Below are positions 29,201 through 41,902 of a DNA stretch of 64,000 bases, in pieces; the first letter of the stretch is position 1; each line of letters opens with the position of its first letter. The DNA comes from Micractinium sp. NFX-FRZ (Eukaryota; Chlorophyta; Trebouxiophyceae; Chlorellales; Chlorellaceae). Made by a program: the position numbers and the translations under genes. The stretch covers positions 124,001 through 188,000 of the forward strand of contig JAPTJF010000024.1 of NCBI GenBank assembly GCA_029339195.1, read 5' to 3'. The notes beneath the pieces are model-generated. The model had not been told where the DNA came from and did not search any database. It was given only the letters and a program-made list of their open reading frames with translations.

Positions 29201-32200
29201 ATGAGCAAACAGCCAAACATGCCAGCTCAGCAGGGTTTCTGGCAAAGATCTCGCAAAGAGTGCTGGACGAAAGGCGCTGCCTTTGCACCTTGTGCACATT
29301 GCACAGAGCCAGGTTCACACTTTGTGGCTGTCATTGGACGATACGCGCTCTGGCTGGCAATGCACCTCTCCCACGCTCCAGCGGCTGGCGCAGGTGAGCC
29401 CGGGGAGTCTCTGTGCGACATTACTTGCATCAGCGATCATTTGGCCGATCAACCTGCGGTGCCCGCCCCACTGCAGGCTCGCAGTGCCGTGCGCCGGCGC
29501 AGCAGCAGCGCCCGCAGCGGCACCCCCGCCGTGCGCCCACAACCGCCGCCGCTGCCGCCGCCAGTGATGCCGCCGCTGGCAGCGCCCCCAGGGCTGTGGT
29601 CATCCTGCCGGGCCTGGGCAACAATGCAAAGGACTACACGGCGCTGTCAGAGCTGCTGAGCCAGCGGGGGCTGCACGTTGAGGTGGCGCCAGTTCAACGG
29701 CTGGACTGGGCGCGCAATGCCGCTGGGCTGCGGTACCCAGAGTATTGGCAGGGGACGCTGAAGCCCCGGCCCACGGTGGACTGGTACCTGCAACGCGTGG
29801 CCCAAGCCACGGAAGCAGCCAAGCGCGCCACCGACGGCGCGCCGGTCACGCTGCTGGCACACAGCGCGGGCGGATGGCTGGGCAGGTGCGGCCCGGCCTG
29901 CTGCGCTGTGCCGTGCTGTGCCGTGCCGTGCCGTGCTGTGCAGCCGCCCTACTGCCTCTGCATGACAGATGTGCTGCGCTGCTGTCGTCCAATCCCCCTC
30001 CCTTTCCCTGGCATCATTCCCTCCACAGCTCTGCCGGTGCCGCAGCCGCCGCATGTTGACGTCATATCAGCTCAGCCAGCTACTCCCTTTCCCCTTGACT
30101 TGGGCCCCCGCCCCCCTGCAGGCTCTTCATGCTTGACTTTGACCGAACCGGCATCGACCAGTTTGTGTCCCTGGGCTCGCCGCAGCTTGCGCCGCCGGAG
30201 GGCGTGATTGACCAGGTGAGCTCCAGCTGTGCACCAATACATGCACATCGTCAGCCTTTGATTGTGGCTTCGTATGCCCCACGTGTTGTTTTCAAAAGGT
30301 GGGGGGCCGGTGGGGGAGGGAGCTGGAAGAGACCTCAGTTACCCAGTTAAAGGAGGGTAACAGGCACTGGGTTGGGCCGGGCTGGACGTAGGTGGCGCAT
30401 CCAGAGGGGTGATTGACCAGGCGTGCAGCGTGCCAGGCTTTGCAAGTTACCTGCCGCCTGGGGGCGAGGGCCAAGCCTCAGTCGCGCCCGTACTGCCCCG
30501 GGCGTACTGCCCCTGTGCTGTGCTGCGCTGCCCCAGGCTCGGCCACCACCCCGGCCTGCGCCCGCCCACCTGGGCCCCCTCAGATGCCCCTCTCGTTCCT
30601 CATTGTACGCTCACGGTTGCATGCTTTCATGCTGTTTCCCCTCACCATACAGACGCGCGGCATCCTGACTTGGGTGAACGATGCGGCGCCGGGAGCTTAC
30701 CACAGCGACGTGCAGTACGTCACGGTGGCAGGTGGGTGGTGCCACAGGTGGTGCCACAGCAGGCAGAGCCCATGGCTGCTGGAGGCGTGGAGAGGCCAAC
30801 AGGGCGGCTGCCTTCCGTGCATCCCGGTGGCAGCCTAGCTTTGCATGGGATGGGGAGAAGAGAGAGGGGGCAAATGAGAGAGAGAGATGCACAGGGAAAG
30901 GGGCAGAGAGAAATTGTTTGGGAGGCGCAAGGCGATGCTCGGGTGCCACATGATGGGACGAGGCCTGGCTGTGCTTGAGAGGCTGTGAAGGGGCTGCGGT
31001 GTGCCGTGCGCTGCCGCGCTTTTGAGCGCATGCGCCTGCACCACCCTGCCCCGCCCTGCTGTCCATGCCCTCCCTGATCCTGCCTCCCGCACTTGCTCAG
31101 GCCGCTACATCCGGGGGGCGCCGCTGCTGGGGCCGGGCACCTGGCAGCAGCGTGTGGTGGGGGCGGGCTACCAGCAGGTGAGCTTGCAGGGCAGCTGTAT
31201 GGGATGTCCCCTCAAGCTGGTTTGTGGAGCTGTATGACCCTCCCTACTTGTAGTTCTAGTCTAGGGCTCCGCAACTTGCCCGGACCACTCAACTTGCTTG
31301 AACCTCTTGCAAGCTGCAAGCAACGGCAAACCAGCGGCACATGACCGTGCAAGGTGCCCTGTTGTTTGTCCGACACTGCGCGCTGCCCCCGCCGCTACAG
31401 AGGAGCCTGTTTGCCGTCCAGGTCTCGCCACATCTCCACACTGCTCCTCTATCCAGGGCCCTTCCCCTTGCCCTGCACTCATGCCTGCACCCGTACCTAT
31501 GCCGCCTTGTGTGCGCCCGCCCGCCCCTCAGCTGCCGTCCCGTCCTGCTGCGCCTGCTGTGCCCCCGCAGGTGTGCGGCGATGCCACGGCCTGGGGTGAC
31601 GGCGTGGTACCGGAGCCGTCGGGTGAGGCTGCGGCAGCCAGCAGCAGCCTGGTGGCCACTCCCAGCAGTGTGCCGTGCTCCCGCTTTGCCGCTGGGAGCA
31701 CGGTGGACGCGCCCTGGCACAGGCGCCGCCCACTCCTGCTTGCAGCGTGCTGGGAGGGGCCCAAACGTCCCACCCACCCGCCCCAGGCCCGCGGTCACGC
31801 CTGCCTGCCACCACCCGTGCCTCTGCTGCCGTCTGCTGCCATCTGCTGCCGGCCACTTCCCCTGCTCCTGAAGCATCGCTCTTTCATGTGTTGTGTGCAG
31901 CCCACCTGGAGGGGGCGCTGCAGATCACTTTGGAGGGTGCCTACCACTCTCCCCTGGGCGCCACCGAGGAGGGGCGCACGCTGGGCAGCGTGCAGGAGAG
32001 CTCAGGTGGGCGGGGTGGGATGCAACATCCAGATGTTCGTCACAAGCACAAACTAGCGATGCAGGGGGCATGCAGGGGGGAGGCTGGCGGGTGTGCGGGG
32101 GATCACAAGCGGGTGGTGCGGATTAGAGATCGAGGCGGCGTGGGCAGTCTGTTGGCCCTCGAGGGAGGGGCGGATGAAGGCGGGTGGTGCGGATGAAGGC

Positions 32201-32554
32201 GGGGCTGGGTGAGGCGGGCGGTGCGGCGGTGGCTGCGCCCCTGCCTGGCTTGGCAGACGCAGCCGGCCCAGGTGCTTTGCCGGTGCAGCAAGCTATCGTG
32301 GCCAGCAGCCCAGCCAGTGCATCACCCCTACACACCACCACACCAACACAACAACCGATGCGCCTGCTGCAGACGACGGGGAGGCGGCAGCGGCGGCGGC
32401 GGTGGCAGCGGGCGCCACAGAAGGCGGCCAGGCACCCCGCCTCTGGTACGGCAGCCACTCCCTGCTGGGCGAGTGGGCCCATGTGCTGCAGCAGCCAGCG
32501 GCGGCAGCGCCCAGCGGCGGCTCCGGCGGCGCCACAGTAGCAAAGCCTCAGTAG
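29201..32554 (+). CDS. Alpha/beta-hydrolase (lipase-like), probably plastid-targeted (396 aa)
   Basis: Exons: 29201-29393, 29477-29885, 30122-30215, 30653-30731, 31101-31177, 31571-31622, 31901-32005, 32373-32554; phases agree. The fold is shown by VVILPGLGNN (first strand and oxyanion turn, about residue 107), the nucleophile elbow LLAHSAGG near 190 (AxSxG rather than GxSxG), VSLGSPQ (strand 6 side) and the late segments GDGVVPEPS and AYHSPLG, which carry the likely acid and His. It is like plant plastid proteins annotated as alpha/beta-hydrolases with PGAP1-like features. Substrate unknown. In-frame ATGs at 29201, 29219 and 29360 all fit; the Arg/Ala/Gln-rich first 90 residues look like a transit peptide. 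An extra copy of the exon 3 end lies in intron 3. Confidence 0.72.
30403..30430 (+). repeat. Copy of hydrolase exon 3 donor edge
   Basis: GTGATTGACCAGG recurs 205 bp after 30204-30216 (exon 3 end, VIDQ). In the copy the donor GT is GC. Confidence 0.75.
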
Positions 32555-33806
32555 TATCTTTGCCCGCCTTGCGCCTGACTATGTCGTGCACCCTGCCATT
32601 TGATTTGATTGCTGCCCATGAAGATTTGTGTATTGGCTGCTCCCGGATTTGCTTCCAGTCAGGCGCTTGCTTGTTCAGCAGCTGTTTGTTCCATCTGCAT
32701 TGCTGGCTTGCAAGTCTTTCATTACCAGACACACAGCCGTTGGAAAGGACATGATGTTGCTGATGGGTGGGCCGGCATGCCGCAGCAGGCAGCGGAGAGG
32801 AGGCAGCACACGGGCCCCGCCCTTCCACCCTGCGTGTCGAGCCTGCCTTGCTAATGCATGAGGCATGTGGGCTCTGCATTATGTCTTCTGATAGTTCACA
32901 AGCAGTTGATGCATGCAGTGACCACGCTGGAGTGGCAGCAGAGTGGAAGGCGTGGGTGCCTCGCGGTCGAGCGGAAGCTGCGTAGGCAGCTGCATGCACC
33001 ACCCTGCCTGCCTGCCTGCCTGCCGCCATGGCACCCCGGCCTCATCCTTCCAGCTCTCACACGCCCCTCTCAGCGCAGGCACCCGCCACTTTCGCGAGCA
33101 ATACCCAGTGGTCCCTCTGTTGCTGCAATCGTGCCTGCAGCAAGGCCAAGCCAGTGTGCGTGCACGTAACATATGGTGATACGAATACAGCGCTCATGGG
33201 GCTTGGATGCGGCTAAATGCGGCGGAAATGAGACAGAGGAGCTGCATGGTGCAGAGGTTTGCGGGCGTAGCCCACTTTGCAGGGGCGAAGCAGAGGTGAG
33301 CTGAACAAGGCGGAACAAGCAAATGCTCAATGGCCTGGTGCACATTGGTGGGGAGAAGCAATGGTGGAAAAGAATGCCCAGCGGAAAAGAAGGATGCTTA
33401 GAATCATAACATGCAACCCGCTGTTGCCTGACTGCCCCCGTGCCACGTTTGTGTCTATGTGTGATGTGCGAGCCAAGGGGTGGCCTAGCCACGGGCGCCG
33501 GCTCACTGCCAGAGGAGGAGAGAGGGGATGCGGTTGTTAGTCGGGTCAAAAGTTGTAAGGGGGGCCGGCGCACCAAGGTGAGAGGAGCGCGGCGGCGAAG
33601 AGGCACACCCCTGCTGTGCCGTGTTTTTTTTTTGTATGGGCAGGGCCCACCCAGGAGCCCAATATTCAGAGGCATTCCGGAGACCACATTCCAAAACAGA
33701 GAGATGACGTTGCTCCGGATCGGGGCCCAACCTCGGTCTTCACAGATTGCGTCTCCACTTGGCTTGGCGGCCGCAGGCGTGCGGCCATTGGGCGTAGCAT
33801 TGGTTG
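32555..33806. other. Convergent intergenic region
   Basis: 1.25 kb between the hydrolase and the membrane protein gene, tail to tail. It includes a (CCTG)n run at 33002-33025. No convincing gene; frames here lack splice-compatible partners. Confidence 0.5.
33002..33025. repeat. (CCTG)n array
   Basis: Five CCTG units. This one reads CCTG on the plus strand, opposite to the intronic arrays in minus-strand genes. Confidence 0.9.
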
Positions 33807-35574
33807 TCAGCCCAGGGCGCCCGACAGCGCCCAGCAGCCGCCCAGCAGCACGACTGCCCCCAGCACAAACGGAGGCATGCCGTGGATCCTCTGCATCAGG
33901 CGCACGCATGGGGCGGGGGCGGGGGGGCGGTTGTCGGGCAGGGGCCGAGGGGGCCTGGCCGGGCAGGCAGCTGCACGGAAGGTACTCGCTGACAGACTTG
34001 CCTTTGGTGAACGGGATCCGGCAAGCAGCTGTCACACCACGGTCCCAGTCATGCTCCACCCCAGCCCTCCCCACCCCGGCTGAGGGCTTCTGAACCCGCC
34101 GCAGCATCCCAAGCACGCTCATGCCAGCAAGCAGGCAATGCACCAGGCCACGACAGCCACCAACCAACGGCACACGCACGTGCGGGCCACCCCTGCCAGT
34201 ACTGCCGTGTGGCACCAACACCCTCGCTCACCCGTGCACTGCCCAACACGGCAAACAGCCGCAGCTCCCACCCCGCCTGCCGCGTGCTTGCCCCGCTGGC
34301 AAACTTCAGCGTGGCGCCCGCCTCCTCCCACAGGTGTAGCATGGTGGGTGCTGCCACCCCGAGCGCCAGCTGGACAAAGGCCACCCCCCGGCGGCAGCTC
34401 ACCGCCGCCGCGCCCGCCGGCAGCTGCGCCGCGGGCAGCAGCAGCCACAGCGCGGTCTGCACGCCCTGGCCCAGCCCGTTGAGCAGCTCCTGCGCTCGGG
34501 GGTGTGCCATCAGCGGCGTGCCGCAGATGGCGTCGTTGCTGCGGGCCGCAATGAGGAAAGCGGCCAGCGACAGGCCCACCTGCGCAGGGGTGCAGCAGGA
34601 ACAGGGGGGGTCAGTGGTGGAGGTGTGTGGGGTGCAGGGCAGAAGTGGGAGTGGTGTGGGGTGAAAGGAAGACAGGAGACGGGTGTGTGGGGTGGAAGGC
34701 AGACAGGAGACGGGTGTGGGGTGAAAGGCAGACATGGGAGGGGTGTGGGGTGAAAGGCAGAAAGGCGAGGGGTGTGGGGTGCAGGCAGGGGCGGGTGGGG
34801 GTCCTGCAACACGTGCCGGGCGGGCGGGTGGGTGTGCATGTCCACGCACGTGGGTGCAGCAGCGGCAGTACAAGCTCGTCACGAATGCGGTGTGAAGCAA
34901 GCACCCACGTGGCCCCCAGCCTGGGCAGGGCACGCAGGCAGCCTTGCGTAGCCTTGCAGCCCGCCGCCCTGCCCACCGACCCGCCAGCCAGCCCCGCCCC
35001 GCCTCCCTCAGCCCACCTGCGGAGCCAGGCTCGTGCGGCGGGCGACCGCCGGGAGGAGCAGGATGAAGGCTCGGGTGGTGAGCAGCACCCGCCAGGCCAA
35101 GGTGGCTGCCCCAACGCTGTCGGGCACCCACTGGTCGGCACGGTAGGCGGCGTGCAGCACCACCCCTGGCACCATGAGAACGCCCAGGCGCATTGAGGCA
35201 TTGATGGGGCCACGAAAGCGCATGTACAGGCTGTGCCTGCAGGCAGCCAGACCGGCGCACGGAGGCTAGGTTGGTTGGGTTCCCAATCCAGCTTAACTTC
35301 GGAGGCAAGGTGATGACGGGGGGAAGCGTGCCGGCACGGCAGGCAGGCAGAGGCGGCGGGAGGCCCGTCGACAGAAGCCAGTACTGCACCCGCAGGGCTT
35401 AAGCGCCGTCTCTACCCACCACTTTAGGTAAATCAGGACGGTGAGCAGGTTGATGGCACCCATGACCAGGAGCGGCACCAGCGTGAGGAGCGGCAGCGTG
35501 GCCACAAAGGCGTGGGCGTGAAGGCAGTGCACCGTGAGGCCCACTGCGCTGCACACGAGGTCCTGCAGAGACAT
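33807..35574 (-). CDS. Polytopic membrane protein of unknown function (at least 268 aa)
   Basis: Not recognised. Exons: 35420-35574, 35017-35236, 34232-34579, 33807-33890; phases agree. At least five or six hydrophobic spans are visible: two around residues 10-45 (TLPLLTLVPLLVMGAINLLT), one at VLMVPGVVLH, one at FILLLPAV, further ones in exon 3 (ALWLLLPA, FVQLALGVAA), and a last one at FVLGAVVLLGGCWALSGALG, which ends the protein. Loops carry Arg clusters. The start at 35574 (MSLQDLVC) is the only in-frame ATG of exon 1, but a CTGCAG just after it could instead be an acceptor for an upstream exon, so the N-terminus is uncertain. No transporter motif seen. Confidence 0.6.
34624..34800. repeat. 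Tandem GGTGTGGGGTGAAAGGCAGA-type repeat
   Basis: About six imperfect copies of a 28-32-bp unit within the intron 34580-35016 of the membrane protein gene. Confidence 0.8.
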
Positions 35575-36737
35575 TGGAAACAGGCAGACGTTGCTTGGGA
35601 GCAAGGTCGGGGCATGGTCACTCGCTTCAGGGCGGGAAGTGGCGGGGGGGCGGGAGGGCGGTGGTGGTGGTGGTGCAGCGGGCTCAGCTCAGGCTCACAC
35701 TCTTGCATCGCTGCTCTTCACGATGCGTATGCCATATTTTGGGCAACTCTGCAGCTCCCCTAGGCTCATTGCTCTCCAGCTCCTCCGCAGGCATCGGCAG
35801 GACTCTCTGGCTGTCTCTGCGCCTGGCCGTCCAACCCTTGCAAACTGCCGGCCTTTGGAAAAGAGGTTGGATGAGCCTGCGTCACAAAACGGCCAAGTGG
35901 GTTCGTCTTGGGCAACTTTGCGTCTGCGGCGGTCGGAACTGGACCTGAGGCGCTTGGGCTCGCAAAGGGAGCAAAGAGATCAAGTGTGTCGTGTGGCGCA
36001 TGGACTTCAAGTCTGGATCCGCATGTACAGCCTGCTCTAGGGCAGAGGAGGTCTGCCACGGATGTCGGGACCGCTTGCTCTGGAGGGCTTAGCATCATTT
36101 CATCGAATGGATGCTTGCTAAGCAAGGTTGAGCTGAGTGGCCTCTTTGGCCCACACATTTGTTGCGCAAGTTTGAGGGCTGCCACCTGGCTTGAACAGAT
36201 GTGCCAAGGTCTTGGGGGAGAGAGGCGGGACGGGTCCAGGGTGTTGGGTGCCAACAACACCCACATGTCCCACCCTCATGTAGCTACCAACCATGGGCTC
36301 TGTAAGTGTCTACTATAAGGACCAGTTACAGCCGGGGATGGCGGCTGCATTGTGTGTTGACCGCCGGGCCGGCCGGCCGGCCCGGCGGCCCACGCTGGGG
36401 CGGCCGCAGCCTGGCAGCGCGGCCCACCTCAGACTGAGGCATTTGCCCAAGCGCGGAGCGCCCATTATCGCGTCAATTGACGGCTCTAGCATCCACGGAC
36501 GCCCGAAACCCGTCTGCGTCCCCAGCAGCACCAGGCGCTGTCGGCGCTGTCGAGCGAACGTGCCGGCCCCAGCCCCGGGGAGCTCATGCTGGCTGTCCCC
36601 TGAGGCACTGAATCTGGCGGCCCCAACCGCCGCACGGCAGGCGCGCCGCTCCCGTCTGGCCAGAAAGCGCTGCCGCCGCTGCCAACTGCCGCCGCTCCGG
36701 CCCCTCGAACACGTCCGCACCTGCGTTGGCGGCGCCC
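35575..36737. other. Divergent intergenic region, membrane protein / ankyrin-like gene
   Basis: 1.16 kb. A 166-residue frame opens with ATG at 36266 on the minus strand, but it has overlapping long frames on the other strand and no splice join to the gene below. A perfect 28-bp palindrome lies at 36361-36388. Confidence 0.5.
36361..36388. repeat. Perfect 28-bp GC palindrome
   Basis: CCGCCGGGCCGGCC followed by its exact inverse, all G/C, 350 bp upstream of the ankyrin-like start. It could form a cruciform or be a protein-binding dyad. Confidence 0.95.
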
Positions 36738-39700
36738 ATGGAGGCCGTGCCGCGGTCTCTGTTTGAGGCCACATCCCAGGGAGATGTTGAGGGCCTGCGG
36801 GCACTGCTGTTGGAGCACCGCTCCGCCATCACCCAGGCCATTCTCCACTCGTGCCTGGTGAGTGGCACCACCAGCACCACCAGCGGCTCGCGCGTCCCCT
36901 CTGGTGCCCCTGCGCATGCCGGTGAGCCCTATGCTAGCGTGCCCCCATCATCTGTTTCCTCTTCCTCTGTCCATGTGGCGGCTGCAGATGCTGGCGTGCC
37001 ACTCGCCCGCGCCCCCGTCACCCGCCGTGCTGCGCTGCCTGTTGGACGCGGGTGCTGCGCGCTCCGGCCCCATCGAGTTTTGCGGGTTGACGCTGAACAC
37101 GCTGTGCCGCTTCGTGGGCGCACAGGCGCCCGAGGACCGAGATCTTCTGGGGTGCGTGTGCAAGCGGTTGGGTGGGTGGATAGTCCCAAGCGGGGCGCCG
37201 GCGCTTTGCTCCCCGCTGCACTCCGTTCCTGCTCCACCTCGTTGCGTTGCATGCCAGTGCCTCAGCGCCTGCTGCAAGCCACCCTTCCCCAACCTGCCCA
37301 TGCGACTAGTGCCTGCGCCCAACAGCCCATGCCGTGTACCCCGCTCTTGCCCCATACAGCTGCCCGCCGGTGGTCGTCGCTGCGTGCCTCCTGCATGTCG
37401 AAGCGGTGCAGCTCCTGCTGCAGCGCGGCGCCAGGCTGCCCGCCACTGTGAGCCACTCAGCAGGTGAGATCTGGTGGGGGTTGATCTGGTGGGGGTTGGG
37501 GTGCCGCCGCCCCGAAGTGCCTGGGGGCAGGCAGTGCAAGGCAGGCCGTGGTGTGCAACATCATCCACCAGTGTGGACCTCCTTCACTAGCCCTGTCAGC
37601 ATCAGTCTACTGCACGTCTACCTGCCATCACCCCACCCCCCACCTCTCTCCCTCATCGCCCCAACTCCCGCAGGCACGCTGCCGCTGCTGGCATTCTTTG
37701 CGGCAAGGTTGCCCACCAATCCACCGCCCTCCGCGCTGCCCGTGCTGCGCCTGCTGCTGGGTGCGGGCGCCGACCCCCTGGCGTCCGACGCCGCCCCTGC
37801 CTACCCGTGGCACGCCCCGCGTGGCCGCGCCGGCGCCATCACCAGCTTCCTCATGTCCTGCAGCAGCCCACCCCTGCTGGGTGCAGCAGTGCGGCACATA
37901 CTGGACCAGTGCCAAGCTGGCACGCGGGTGCTGGCGCCTGCAGAGGTGGTGGTGGTGCTACTGGCGGCCCGCCTGGCTGGCCCGGGGTTGGAGGAGGAGG
38001 CAGAGCAGCTTCTGGCGCAGGCGGTGCACTCGGGAAACTGCTTCCCAGATGCCAAGTCGCCGGCTGCCGCTGCGGCAGCTGCTGCGGCGGCGGCCAGCGG
38101 CGCCGCCAGCGGCAGCGGCAGCCAGCGCCAGGATCGGCGCGCCTCGCTGGGTGCTGCCCCTGTGGGGCGGCTGCCTCCCGGGGGTGCGCGCCGCCGCTTG
38201 GCGCAGCTGACCAGGATGATGGATGTCACAGAGGGTGACGGCGGCAGCAGCGGCGACGACGAGGCTGAAGAGCATGCTGGCCTGCCCCCACTCGGCCTGG
38301 GCCCCGGCCACCACCTGCGCCAGGCCTGGCTGGTGGAGAATGCGTACCACCGCTACCGCCGGCTGGTGGCACACGACGCAGCAGCGGGGGCGGGCCCAGA
38401 CTGCTGCACGCCCCCTGCCGACCCCACCGCCGAGCGCCACGCCGAGCGGCAGGCCACGCTGCGAGCCCAGCTGGTGGCTGATGCTGCGATGCACGGGCTG
38501 ACGGATGTTCTGGCGCTGCTGCTCACGTGAGCCCGGCTGCCGGGCAAGGCGGGCAGGCTGGTTTGGGCGTGCATTGAACCTGGGCTTGCCAGCTGCCTGT
38601 GCCGCGCGTTGCTCTGCCGCGCTTCCCCTGCCCGAGCCTTGCCGTGTGCCGTCCTCTGAAAGGCTTCTGTTTTCACCCTGTGACCGCTGCTGCTCTCGAC
38701 CTGACTCCGTCGTGTTGCCGCTGCCCTCCCTCTGTTGCCGCCCCACTCGCTTGCCCCTGCCCCCCGCCCCTTCTCGATGCAGGCAAGGTGCCAGCCCCAC
38801 CCAGCAGGTGAGCTGGGTGTACCCTCGTGAGGACCTGCCGCCCTCCACCTACCCAGACGCCCCTATGTCCCTGCCCTCGCGCGCCGGCCAGCGCTCGCTG
38901 CTGGCCCTTGCCGCGGCGGGGGGGCAGCGGGATGCAGTGGCCCAGCTTCTGCGCTTTGGAGCCTCCGTGGACCTGGCAACCATTCGCCACGCAGGTGAGC
39001 CAGGGCCAGCGGGCCGGTGCCTGGAGCCGCCAATGCCCTTCTCTCTCTGACCGTGCCTGCCAGGGTGGCAGGGGATGCCTTGCATTCCTGCAGTACATGG
39101 CAGGCTGCTGGGCTGCCTGTCATGCTTCTCAACCCACCCCCCGTGTGTGTGTCGTTGGTACACCTCAACATCCCTCACCGGCTGCCCTCACCGGCTGTCC
39201 ATGCTCCGCCCTCCTGCCCCCCGCCACAGTGTGGTCGCTCAACGCGGTGGGCGTGGAGGCGCTGCTGACGTTGTGCCCCGACCCGCTGCCCCCCGCGGCG
39301 CCCTGCTCATACGTGGAGGGCGCGCTGAACTGCCCCATCCTGCTGCTGCTGCGCCGCCACCTGGAGGCCGCTGGCGTGGCGGCAGCGCACGCCGCCGCAG
39401 CAGTCGTGCCCCCCGACGAGCCGCCTCTGGTGCTGCAGCGTGTGGTGGGGCTGATGGCGGCACGCGACCAGCCACGCGGGGTGCAGCCCTGGGGAGGCGT
39501 GGGCCTGGCAGGCCCCCGGCTGGGGCTGTCGGAGCAGGCACGGAGTGAGGAGGCGTGGGCGGCAGAGGCCTGCAAGCGAGTGGAGCCCCAGCTGGCGCGC
39601 CTGGAGGCGGCAGCGGTGCGCACCATGGACCTGCTGTTTGCAGCGGGGGCGCGCATCAACGTGTACCAAGGTGGGGTGGGGCGGGGCCGGGGTGGGGTGG

Positions 39701-40724
39701 GTGGGCTGGTGGGAGCACACTACTGTGGACTGATTGAGGTGAGGTGGGGCAGGTACCACAAGGAGGGATGACTGCCACATTGCATTGGGTGCAGTCAGGC
39801 GGTGGGAAGCCCTGCCCGGTGGAGATTTGGAGGATCAGGGCGCAGTTGGGCTGGCAACCCTTGATGGGCACTCTGCTGGCAGCCTGTTTTTCACCCTGTC
39901 TCGCTCCTTTCAACCCCCAACCCCCATTGTGCAGACATGTGCGGGCGCGGCGCTGACGGCGTGTGGCGCATGGGGCGGTTTGAGGGGCTACGCCCTGAGG
40001 AGCTGGAGAAGCTCAAGGTTGGGGGCCGCAACAGGTGCGTGGGTTGCTAGGGGTTGGCAACGGGTGGGCAGGCCCTTGCCAAGCACCGGTTGTGCTGGGG
40101 CAGAGCGATGTGCATGCTGCGGAGTCGTGTGCTGCATCGTGCCGGTACCTGCGTGCTGCCTGTGCTGCACCCCTACACGCCCACCTCCTCCGAAGCACAT
40201 CCCGTTCTCGAAGCCTGGCAGTGTGCCATGCCTGCCATTGGCCACTGTGACTCAAATGCTGCCTGTTGCTGCCCGGTCTGCCGGGATTTGCGCATGGCAT
40301 GACCACACCACCTGGTCCTTCCTGACCACTCATCTCCCCGCTCACATGCAACAGGCTGGTGTGGGAGGCCTACAGCCGGCCGCAGTGGAGCCGGGAGTCC
40401 CATGCAGCTTTCCACCCGGGCTTCAAGGCCGCCGCCAGGGCGCTGCTGCTGGTGGCGCGCTTTGGCGAGGACAAGCTGCGGTCCCAGGAGCATCCCCAGG
40501 CGCACGTGCAGGCGCAGGCGAGTGAGGGGGCACCTCTGGTGAAGCGGCAGGCGTCTGCTAACGGCGACGAAGACGACGCACGCCCCAGCAGCAGCAGCGG
40601 CGGCAGCAGCTGGCGCACGTCCGCCAGTGCTGTGGCGGCGGCTGTGCTGGGCCAGCTGCCGGAGGAGCTGCTGCACAAAATTATTTCCGAAGCCGCCTAC
40701 CCGCTGTCCTCGTGGGTGCGCTGA
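36738..40724 (+). CDS. Ankyrin-repeat-like protein (787 aa, 8 exons)
   Basis: Probable protein-protein interaction scaffold; the partner is unknown. Exons: 36738-36857, 36988-37151, 37360-37463, 37674-38526, 38783-38994, 39230-39670, 39935-40034, 40355-40724; phases agree, 2364 nt. Ankyrin-type helix pairs recur: LFEATSQGDVEGLRALL (start), VLRCLLDAGA, AVQLLLQRGARLP, LPVLRLLLGAGADPL, LLALAAAGGQRDAVAQLLRFGA, MDLLFAAGARIN. They are spaced irregularly, with long inserts (polyalanine and acidic low-complexity sequence around residues 240-320). The C-terminal 120 residues are different: LRPEELEKLKVGG, then a Ser-rich linker and LGQLPEELLHKIISEA, which resembles a short F-box/BC-box-like helix. That would hint at an E3-ligase adaptor, but the match is weak. 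Confidence 0.7.
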
Positions 40725-40829
40725 GCGCCCGTGCCAGCTGCTGGGGCTGCTGTGCCAGTGTACTCCCTCTCAACTGCCTCCCAAGTTTTGACCTCTTCCC
40801 AGAGTGGCGGTTGCGGTGCTGGGGCCAAC

Positions 40830-40834
40830 TGTAA
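40830..40834 (+). terminator. Possible poly(A) signal for the ankyrin-like gene (TGTAA)
   Basis: 106 bp after the stop codon at 40724. Confidence 0.4.
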
Positions 40835-41897
40835 CTTGCTTTTTATACTATCCCTTTCCTCACCCATCTCGTGTTGGGTCTGTCACCCTTCAAAGTATTC
40901 CTTATGTACCTACTGTACCTTCTAGGGCAGCCTGCTGCGCCAGCTGGCAGCACCTCAGCCGGCCGCAGCGCCTCCTCCCTGCTGCCCCTTCCCCTTCCTG
41001 CCCCTTTATGCGTCTGCAACTGGAACCCTGCCAAGTGAGTCTTGGCATGTCACACTGTGTAAGCACGTGACTTTACCACAGCCACAGCAGGTGGCGTATG
41101 GGTGTGGCAAGTGGACAGTGCTGGGGCGGGGGAGGTGGGGGAGCCGAAGAGGCACATCAACGATTCTACCCTCATGCCCCTGCACCTTGCTTGATGTACC
41201 CAGCCACGTCTGTCCCTTGAGCTGCCATTGAAGACCCTGCGTCACCTTCCTTCCTTCCTATAGCATCAACCTGGGTGTCTTTTGTCCCGGCAGTCCGTTG
41301 CGGGCAGGCAGCTGCGGTGCTGACGGACTCTGAAGAACTCATGTCGGGTATGAAGACGTGCGCACTAGTAGAATCACACTAATGGTTGCCAGTTTAAGAC
41401 ACCGATGGAAACAAATTGAAAAGTAAATGAAGCAAAATAAGCTTATAAGGCATGACACGTCACGCATCACTCAGTGATGGCTTCACCCTGATGTATGAAA
41501 ACAGGCAGGGAACGCACCGGCACATGTCGCCCAACTCGCTGGTGCACATGCAAGCAGCATCTGGGTGTGTACACAGTTTACCATCATGATCCAGCAGCAT
41601 ACAGGTTCCTCACTCCTGGGCACACGCCCACGCCACGCACACACGCTTGAAGCAGGTGATCCTGCATGCATGCCCCCGCCCCCACTCGCACCGCCCAGTA
41701 CGTCTCCAGCCTCCCAACCCTCTGCGCAGTCCTACAGTTCCTTTCCGGAAGAAACAGGATGTGCATGAGTGGTGAACTGGCCGTCCCAGGCTGTGACCAT
41801 GTGCACACACAGCCGAGATCCGCCGCCACCTGCCAGAGTGCCTCAGATTCAGCCTCACATTAGAGCCCCTGCCCTGTCGTGCTCATGAAAGGTTGCT

Positions 41898-41902
41898 TTA
41901 CA
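41898..41902 (-). terminator. Possible poly(A) signal for the five-propeller gene (TGTAA)
   Basis: Minus-strand TGTAA about 240 bp past the stop at 42144. Confidence 0.35.

Noticed and set aside
35766..36266. 166-residue minus-strand frame starting with ATG
   Set aside because: No recognisable domain, no splice join to the membrane-protein gene, and competing long frames on the other strand; kept only as a note.
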